Source: Spirochaetia bacterium UBA5550 (GTDB taxonomy: Bacteria; Spirochaetota; UBA4802; UBA5550). From it: DNA of 21,131 nucleotides. The position numbers were made by a program, and so were the translations under genes. Below the pieces are notes generated by a model that was given only the letters and a program-made list of their open reading frames with translations, was not told the DNA's origin and made no database searches. Below are positions 16,808 through 21,131 of the stretch, piece after piece. Position 1 is the first letter of the stretch. Each line of letters starts with the position of its first letter. The stretch is taken from the NCBI GenBank assembly GCA_002425885.1, contig DINC01000271.1, positions 1 to 21,131 on the forward strand, given 5' to 3'.

Positions 16808-17827
16808 TTATACCTCGTCCTCCCAGCTTTCATCCTCTTCGAAGTCGCGGCCCATAACTTCACGTACTTTTTTAGCAATATTGTCGCAGTCCATACCGTA
16901 GTGACAATAGAGATCTTCCGGATATCCGACTACGCAGTAGCAGTCAGGTATTCCGACTTTGTCAAAAGCGCAGCCTTTACCGCTCTTCGCGATAACATCA
17001 GCAACAGCGCTCCCCAGCCCGCCCAGTACATTGTGGTCCTCTATGGTAATGATCCGCCTGGTTTCAAGAACCGCTTTCATTATTGCCTCTTCATCAAGAG
17101 GTTTTATCGTATGCATGTTAAGAACACGGACAGAGAGCCCGTCCTGCTCTTTAAGTATTTTTGCGGCTTCTGCTGCCTGAAGAACAGTTATTCCGCAGCA
17201 GATAAGCGTGATGTCTGTACCTTCAGAGATGGTCTGTGCTTTCCCGATCCTGAATCCGTAATCTTCAGACTGGTAGTATGTGGGCTCAAATCCGCGCCCG
17301 ATACGGATATAAACAGGCCCGGGCCATTCAACAGCAGCGCGCACAGCGCAGGCTGTCTCAATACCGTCAGCAGGTACTATTACAGTCATATTTGCAATGG
17401 ATCGCATAATTGATATGTCCTCAGTGCAGTGATGAGTTGTGCCAGCCGCACCGAATGATACCCCCCCGTGAGTTGCAATTATCTTTACATTGAGATTCTG
17501 GTAGCATATATCTGTACGAACCTGTTCGAGTCCCCTCATTGCAGTAAAAGCGGCCATTGTTGATACGAAGGGGAGGAGCCCTGATTTGGCAAGACCTGCG
17601 GCTATGCCGAACATGTTCTGTTCAGCAATCCCTACATTGAAAAACCTGTCAGGAAATTTATCTCCGAATACACCTATCTTTGTTGACTTCGCAAGGTCAG
17701 CAGATAAGCCGACAATCTTCGGATATTTTTCACCAAGCTCGCAGAGCACAGAGCCGTAAATTTCAGCCTGTGTCATTGTGTTGGCATCATAAACTGTCCA
17801 TGTTGTTCCAGTAACTTCTTTAGCCAT
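16808..17827 (-). CDS. Transketolase C-terminal subunit (pyrimidine-binding plus C domain)
   Basis: The 339 residues correspond to the C half of a transketolase. The TPP-activating glutamate is Glu69 in FNVGIAEQNMFGIAAGLA. The segment THGGVSFGAAGTTHHCTEDI (119-138) is the conserved transketolase THxxxEDI region, and the C domain (about 195-320) carries HTIKPLD and TIEDHNVLGGLGSAV. PVYIRIGRG holds the expected substrate-phosphate Arg region. It pairs with the N subunit encoded 11 bases upstream; the AGGGGG ribosome site overlaps the end of that gene. The acidic tail after about residue 327 (EEDESWEDE) is unusual. Two-subunit transketolases are common in archaea and several bacterial phyla. Substrate not determined. 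Confidence 0.9.
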   Translation of the reverse strand: MAKEVTGTTWTVYDANTMTQAEIYGSVLCELGEKYPKIVGLSADLAKSTKIGVFGDKFPDRFFNVGIAEQNMFGIAAGLAKSGLLPFVSTMAAFTAMRGLEQVRTDICYQNLNVKIIATHGGVSFGAAGTTHHCTEDISIMRSIANMTVIVPADGIETACAVRAAVEWPGPVYIRIGRGFEPTYYQSEDYGFRIGKAQTISEGTDITLICCGITVLQAAEAAKILKEQDGLSVRVLNMHTIKPLDEEAIMKAVLETRRIITIEDHNVLGGLGSAVADVIAKSGKGCAFDKVGIPDCYCVVGYPEDLYCHYGMDCDNIAKKVREVMGRDFEEDESWEDEV

Positions 17828-17838
17828 AGCTGTACCCC

Positions 17839-18669
17839 CTATCCCCTGTTTACCGATTCATGAGCCTTTGCAGCAAGGTCAGAGTCAATGCTGCCGTAAT
17901 GCCATTTGACCTGATCTTCCATAAAATCAACACCGCGTCCTTTCTTAGTGTTGCAGAGTATTAACACCGGGGCCTTTGTCTCGCTGTGGGCATAATCTAT
18001 TGTTTCAGCAAGGGCTTTGAAGTCGTGGCCGTCAATCTCCTTTACAATGAATCCGAAAGCTTTCCATTTGTCTGCAAAGGGCTCAAGTGCCATTACATCC
18101 TCAGTGCGGCCGTCAATCATCATTCTGTTTCGGTCAACAAACGTGATAAGATTTGTCACTTTGAAGTGTGCAGCAGACATTGCCGCTTCCCATACAGAGC
18201 CTTCGTTGCATTCACCGTCACCAAGAATGCAGTATGTCTTCCATGATTTATTCTGAAGCCTTGCGCCAAGGGCAAGTCCCACTGCCATGGGGAGCCCGTG
18301 CCCCAGGGAACCTGTTGAAACATCAACTCCCTTTACCTTGAGGCTGTCAAGATGCATTCCGAAGCTGGACATAAAGTGGTTGAACTCCTTAAGTTCATCT
18401 TTCGGGAAATAGCCCCGTGCGGAAAGTACAGGGGCGTATCCCACTCCGCCATGACCCTTTGATAAAACTACTCTGTCGCGATCCTCCCAGTGCGGTTCTT
18501 CAGGTTTTATGTTGAGATATTTGAAATAGAGTATAGTCATAATCTCCACCATGCTGAGAGCGCCCCCTATGTGCGCCCCGCCTGACCAGACTGTGGTATC
18601 AATGATGTCATGCCTGATGCTTTTAGCCTGCTCTTTGAGCTTAATTATTTCACTGTCTGTTATGGGCAT
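17839..18669 (-). CDS. Transketolase N-terminal subunit (TPP-diphosphate-binding)
   Basis: ATG 18669 is chosen over 18717 because GGAGG (18679-18675) lies five bases upstream and the protein then begins MPITDSEIIKLKEQAKSIRH like family members; the extra 16 residues of the longer frame overlap the intergenic palindrome. The 276 residues have WSGGAHIGGALSMVEI, SKGHGGVGYAPVLSARGYF, STGSLGHGLPMAVGLALG and the TPP/Mg motif GDGECNEGSVWEAAMSA (150-166) closing with Asn181 in VDRNRM. Together with the following gene it makes a complete thiamin-diphosphate enzyme that moves a two-carbon ketol unit to an aldehyde. It belongs to the transketolase, not the 2-oxoacid dehydrogenase E1, branch. Confidence 0.92.
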   Translation of the reverse strand: MPITDSEIIKLKEQAKSIRHDIIDTTVWSGGAHIGGALSMVEIMTILYFKYLNIKPEEPHWEDRDRVVLSKGHGGVGYAPVLSARGYFPKDELKEFNHFMSSFGMHLDSLKVKGVDVSTGSLGHGLPMAVGLALGARLQNKSWKTYCILGDGECNEGSVWEAAMSAAHFKVTNLITFVDRNRMMIDGRTEDVMALEPFADKWKAFGFIVKEIDGHDFKALAETIDYAHSETKAPVLILCNTKKGRGVDFMEDQVKWHYGSIDSDLAAKAHESVNRG

Positions 18670-18674
18670 ATTGG

Positions 18675-18679
18675 CCTCC
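18675..18679 (-). promoter_or_regulatory. Ribosome-binding site deciding the transketolase N start
   Basis: GGAGG on the minus strand, five bases before ATG 18669. The upstream in-frame ATG at 18717 sits inside the 34-base palindrome and has no such site. Confidence 0.65.
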
Positions 18680-18697
18680 GGTTTTTTATTTGTAATT

Positions 18698-18731
18698 GTC
18701 AAAGCAAGGGGTTGCAACCCCTTGCTTTGAC
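18698..18731. repeat. 34-base perfect palindrome between aminotransferase and transketolase genes
   Basis: GTCAAAGCAAGGGGTTG (18698-18714) is followed immediately by its exact complement to 18731. It begins ten bases after the aminotransferase stop. As RNA it forms a very stable hairpin with a four-base loop. On the minus strand it is followed by an A-rich stretch, not T, so it is not a normal intrinsic terminator; an mRNA-stability or processing signal, partial attenuator, or protein site are alternatives. Confidence 0.85.
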
Positions 18732-18741
18732 TGATGAAATA

Positions 18742-19992
18742 TCAATATTCATCTCCGTACTTTTTCTTTATTGCTTTAAACGCGTCGTCAACTATGTCCC
18801 ATGTGCGTTTTATATCCTTTTCATTGTGAGCTGTAGAGATAAACCAGTTGTGGTGTGAGGTGAAGTAAGCGCCCCGCTTTGTGCATTCGCCGCACCACTC
18901 CTGGTGAAGCATGAGACTTGGGTCATTGGTTATGCGGAGGTACGGCATCGATGAGGCACCAGATACTTTAAGGTCATAGCCATAAGATGAGGCAATCTTA
19001 ACCATGCCGTCCAGGAGTTTCTTCCCTGTATTCAGCATGATTTTAGGGGCATTAATCTTTTTCATCTCCCTGAGATTTGTCAGTGCCGCAGCCATGGGCA
19101 CTGCTGAGAACCAGTAACTCCCTGTGTAAAATACTTTAGACGCAGCGCTTTTAAGAGATTCAGTTCCTGTGAGGGCAGAGATGGGGTATCCGTTAGCCAT
19201 GGCTTTGCAGAAACATGTGAGGTCGCTTTTGTACCCGAAGTATTCTGAGGAACCCCCCATGTGAAGCCTGAATCCTGCCCGTATATCATCTGTTATAATT
19301 AAAATCCCCTCTCTGCGGCAGATCTCCTCTATCTTCTGCCAGTAACCTTCAGCGGGAAATTCATTGTCTGCAAATGTCGGATGGTGATAGGGTGATGAGA
19401 TAAAGCAGGCAATCTCTCCGCGATTATCTGATACAGCCTTTTCAAATCCCGGTATATCATTCCATTTAACAGCAAGTACATTCTTTTTGTCGTCATCCAT
19501 AACTCCGTGATGCCCTTCACCCTGCATCCAGGGTGAAACACCGTGGTACCCTCCGGAAACCATAATTACTTTTTTACGCTCAGTGGCAGCACGGGCAATC
19601 ATCACCGCATAGTTTGTCACGTCACCGCCGTTCTTTGCAAAGAATACCCAGTCAGCAGAGGGTATAAGATCTGTCATGTATTCCGCCAGTTCAACCATAA
19701 CAGGGGGGACACCAGTGACGCAATTAGCAAGTTTTGCCTGTTTCTGTGCTGCTGCGTCAACCTTCGGATTCCCGTAACCTGTGACCATGGGGCCGTATGC
19801 GCACATGTAATCTATGAACTCATTTCCATCGATGTCCCATATACGGCTCCCTTTAGCCTTTGATGTAAAGAACGGGTAGTCCGTGGCTGGAACAAGGGGT
19901 GCAGGGGAGTAGTGACCGTAAATACCGCAGGGGATTACCTTTGCAGCTCTACGGAAAAGCTTTTGAGTTGCGTTATATTTATATGTCTTCAT
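18742..19992 (-). CDS. Class III PLP aminotransferase (glutamate-1-semialdehyde aminotransferase-like)
   Basis: The 416-residue protein has the class III fold-type I layout: SRIWDIDGNEFIDYMCAYGP near the N-terminus, SGGYHGVSPWMQ (146-157), ITDDIRAGFRLHMGG (233-247; Asp235/236 contact the PLP nitrogen region), and the Schiff-base lysine Lys263 in CFCKAMANGYPISAL. The usual SGTEA loop is replaced by KNGGDVTNYAV (120-130), a variant resembling sequences found in polysaccharide and secondary-metabolism aminotransferases rather than HemL, so haem synthesis is unlikely. It should transfer an amino group to a ketone or aldehyde. AAGGAG lies eight bases before the ATG, 32 bases after the upstream SCP2-like gene. 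Second gene of the operon. Confidence 0.87.
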   Translation of the reverse strand: MKTYKYNATQKLFRRAAKVIPCGIYGHYSPAPLVPATDYPFFTSKAKGSRIWDIDGNEFIDYMCAYGPMVTGYGNPKVDAAAQKQAKLANCVTGVPPVMVELAEYMTDLIPSADWVFFAKNGGDVTNYAVMIARAATERKKVIMVSGGYHGVSPWMQGEGHHGVMDDDKKNVLAVKWNDIPGFEKAVSDNRGEIACFISSPYHHPTFADNEFPAEGYWQKIEEICRREGILIITDDIRAGFRLHMGGSSEYFGYKSDLTCFCKAMANGYPISALTGTESLKSAASKVFYTGSYWFSAVPMAAALTNLREMKKINAPKIMLNTGKKLLDGMVKIASSYGYDLKVSGASSMPYLRITNDPSLMLHQEWCGECTKRGAYFTSHHNWFISTAHNEKDIKRTWDIVDDAFKAIKKKYGDEY

Positions 19993-20024
19993 TAAGCTTT
20001 CTCCTTAATATTAAAGAAATAGTT

Positions 20025-20786
20025 TCAGGAAATATAATGATTAATGCGGTCAAGAAGCAGACTCATATTGTCGAGCATGGGAATAATCCCTTTAATTGAA
20101 ACATCGCCTGAAGCGATTGCAGTAAAGGCGTCTGTTCTGCCATTAAGAAAGCTGTTTGCCAGCGAGACGTTCTTCATCTCCATGACAGCAGAGGGTTTAT
20201 CTGTATCACCTTTGTGAGCAACAGCAGAACCGCTGCTGAATGTTATGTTTACAGAATGGAAAGAGGGGAGTATCCGCATTGCAACTGTTCCATCAGGAAT
20301 TTTTGATGAGATTTTTTTCCCCACAGGATCACCTTTAATTATCTCAGGCACTGCAAAGGCCGCGGTATTCAGTGTGAGCCGGGTATTCATTTCAAGATAG
20401 TTTTTATCTGTCATAAGTTTGTCATCAGGCTTCAGGTAAAATGAAAGGCGGTCTGTGAGTTTCGGGAACTCCTTCGAAAGAAAGCCTAATTTTGTGAAGC
20501 CTTTAAGGGGGATAGGGTTTGCTGCTCCATCGAACATCCTGTTAAGATGAGCAGGGGATAGAAACCAGAGTATAATAGAAGCTTTCCCTTCTATTCCGGG
20601 TTCAACAGTACATCTGCCGCCGCTGAATCTTACAGTGGCAGAGGGGCCCCCTTTAACGATAAATTTTATAGAGATGTTCCATGAGGATGTCAGTTCTTTC
20701 ATCTCACTGTCAAATTCAGCAATATCTTCGAGATTTTTAAGAATTGCATGAAGATTCAGTCCTGCTTTCACCAGATTATAATTCAT
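20025..20786 (-). CDS. SCP2-like lipid-binding protein A
   Basis: The 253-residue protein has the same two-half layout as the operon's last gene product (16028-16804), though strongly diverged. In the first half, TVRFSGGRCTVEPGIEGKAS (51-70), PAHLNRMFDGAANPIPLKGF (78-97) and TKLGFLSKEF align with the SCP2 pattern of protein B. In the second half, VMEMKNVSLANSFLNG (201-216) and AIASGDVSIKG (223-233) align with its C-terminal repeat. No signal peptide, cysteines nearly absent. Lipid binding is inferred from the SCP2-like pattern, which is fainter here than in B. AGGAGG lies four bases before the ATG. It is the first gene of the operon, behind a TetR-type operator/promoter. Confidence 0.6.
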   Translation of the reverse strand: MNYNLVKAGLNLHAILKNLEDIAEFDSEMKELTSSWNISIKFIVKGGPSATVRFSGGRCTVEPGIEGKASIILWFLSPAHLNRMFDGAANPIPLKGFTKLGFLSKEFPKLTDRLSFYLKPDDKLMTDKNYLEMNTRLTLNTAAFAVPEIIKGDPVGKKISSKIPDGTVAMRILPSFHSVNITFSSGSAVAHKGDTDKPSAVMEMKNVSLANSFLNGRTDAFTAIASGDVSIKGIIPMLDNMSLLLDRINHYIS

Positions 20787-20807
20787 TATGCCTCCTGCTG
20801 CAGGGTA

Positions 20808-20879
20808 TCATTTCGAAGAAATACAGCAGATTTTAAAATCTTTCAGCAGATAGAGATTTCTCACATGCGTTCGAAATGA
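20808..20879. repeat. 72-base palindromic element in the operon leader
   Basis: Ends in perfect 10-base inverted repeats TCATTTCGAA (20808-20817) and TTCGAAATGA (20870-20879); inside are GAAAT/ATTTC arms and a central 14-base palindrome AGATTTTAAAATCT (20828-20841). TCATTTCGAA-ended imperfect palindromes are a known style of dispersed intergenic repeat in several bacterial phyla, so this is probably a miniature mobile or REP-like element. It lies in the predicted 5' untranslated region of the SCP2/transketolase operon and would fold in its mRNA. Confidence 0.65.
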
Positions 20880-20902
20880 CAGAACCTCCCCCTGATAATT
20901 AT

Positions 20903-20926
20903 AAAAGTGAGCACTTACTCACTTTT
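20903..20926. promoter_or_regulatory. 24-base palindromic operator, TetR type
   Basis: Arms AAAAGTGAG (20903-20911) and CTCACTTTT (20918-20926) are exact complements around a six-base centre CACTTA. Size and symmetry fit a TetR-dimer operator. It overlaps the -10 of the operon promoter (20922-20927), so binding would repress. The TetR gene whose end lies at 20966 is the nearest candidate binder; the TetR at 15032-15724 is the other. Confidence 0.6.
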
Positions 20927-20950
20927 ACCGCATAACAACCCTTTTGTCAA
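20922..20950 (-). promoter_or_regulatory. Promoter of the SCP2/aminotransferase/transketolase operon
   Basis: On the minus strand, a perfect TTGACA (20950-20945), 17 bases, then TAAAAG (20927-20922), four of six consensus. Transcription would start near 20914, giving a leader of about 130 bases that contains the 72-base palindromic element. It lies between the TetR stop and the first operon gene. Confidence 0.55.
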
Positions 20951-20965
20951 CAGCTATTCGGGTTT

Positions 20966-21130
20966 TTATCCGTTTTTTATAATCTGCCGCAGGGTTTTCA
21001 TCATCTCCTGCCTGTAGTTTTCTGAATCGGACTGGTCTATGTAGAAGTGTTTGAAGTGTCTGTACCCTTCCAGCGCTGAAACAATAAGTTCCGCTGTTCT
21101 CCGGGGGTTGCTGATCTTTACTTTACCTGT
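20966..21130 (-). CDS. TetR-family regulator, C-terminal end only
   Basis: A minus-strand frame open from the window edge to TAA at 20968-20966 encodes 54 residues, including NPRRTAELIVSALEGYRHFK and MMKTLRQIIKNG, which has the look of the last two helices of a TetR/AcrR ligand domain; the DNA-binding part lies outside the window. It is co-directional with the SCP2/transketolase operon and 16 bases upstream of its promoter, and a TetR-type palindrome overlaps that promoter, which supports the call. Identification rests on context and a short sequence. Confidence 0.55.
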   Translation of the reverse strand, partial: TGKVKISNPRRTAELIVSALEGYRHFKHFYIDQSDSENYRQEMMKTLRQIIKNG

Positions 21131-21131
21131 T

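Noticed and set aside
16808..18669. Alpha/beta E1 subunits of a 2-oxoacid dehydrogenase
   Set aside because: Motifs such as SKGHGG, GDGECNEG and the THxxxED region match transketolase halves, and no E2 or E3 gene is nearby.
18742..19992. HemL, glutamate-1-semialdehyde aminomutase of haem synthesis
   Set aside because: The KNGGDV loop replaces the usual SGTEA-type loop and the neighbours are not haem genes.

Overview
The window reads as bacterial chromosome from a Gram-negative, probably anaerobic or facultative organism, AT-leaning by eye. It has dense single-copy housekeeping genes, a signal-peptide protein, a YihG-like inner-membrane acyltransferase, a 7TM-AraC regulator and a PAS/HD-GYP c-di-GMP phosphodiesterase. 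That mix is familiar from Spirochaetota, Deferribacterota and related groups, but nothing here fixes the phylum. I saw no rRNA, tRNA, CRISPR array, phage gene or transposase.

Left part (1-10.3 kb). The 3' end of a HEAT-repeat protein converges on mgtE (Mg2+ channel/transporter). A previously hidden 57-residue four-cysteine protein with a GTG start follows on the minus strand and ends at a strong terminator. On the plus strand is panB (pantothenate synthesis) closely coupled to an Lrp/AsnC regulator. Convergent to these, on the minus strand, are a YihG-type acyltransferase, recQ, an exported DUF4015-type glycoside hydrolase-like protein and a family I CoA-transferase with a near-perfect terminator.

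Middle (10.3-15.7 kb). A membrane-anchored AraC regulator diverges from the CoA-transferase gene. Its start is best placed at 10429, behind a good promoter preceded by a pair of direct repeats. Then come a four-PAS HD-GYP protein, an old-yellow-enzyme family oxidoreductase with a C-terminal cysteine cluster, and a convergent TetR regulator.

Right part (15.7-21.1 kb). A five-gene minus-strand operon runs from 20786 to 16028: SCP2-like protein, class III aminotransferase, transketolase N subunit, transketolase C subunit, second SCP2-like protein. The two SCP2-like proteins appear to be diverged paralogues. A TTGACA promoter overlapped by a 24-bp palindrome, typical of a TetR operator, lies just upstream and just after the 3' end of a second TetR gene cut by the window edge. 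Palindromic intergenic repeats of two families lie at the two ends of the operon, and a 34-bp perfect palindrome separates the aminotransferase from the transketolase genes. The combination of lipid-binding proteins, a C2-ketol transferase and a ketone aminotransferase is the most interesting feature. One chemically coherent, untested reading is that it builds 2-amino-1,3-diol lipids (sphingoid-like bases) without serine palmitoyltransferase. Amino-sugar synthesis is the main alternative.
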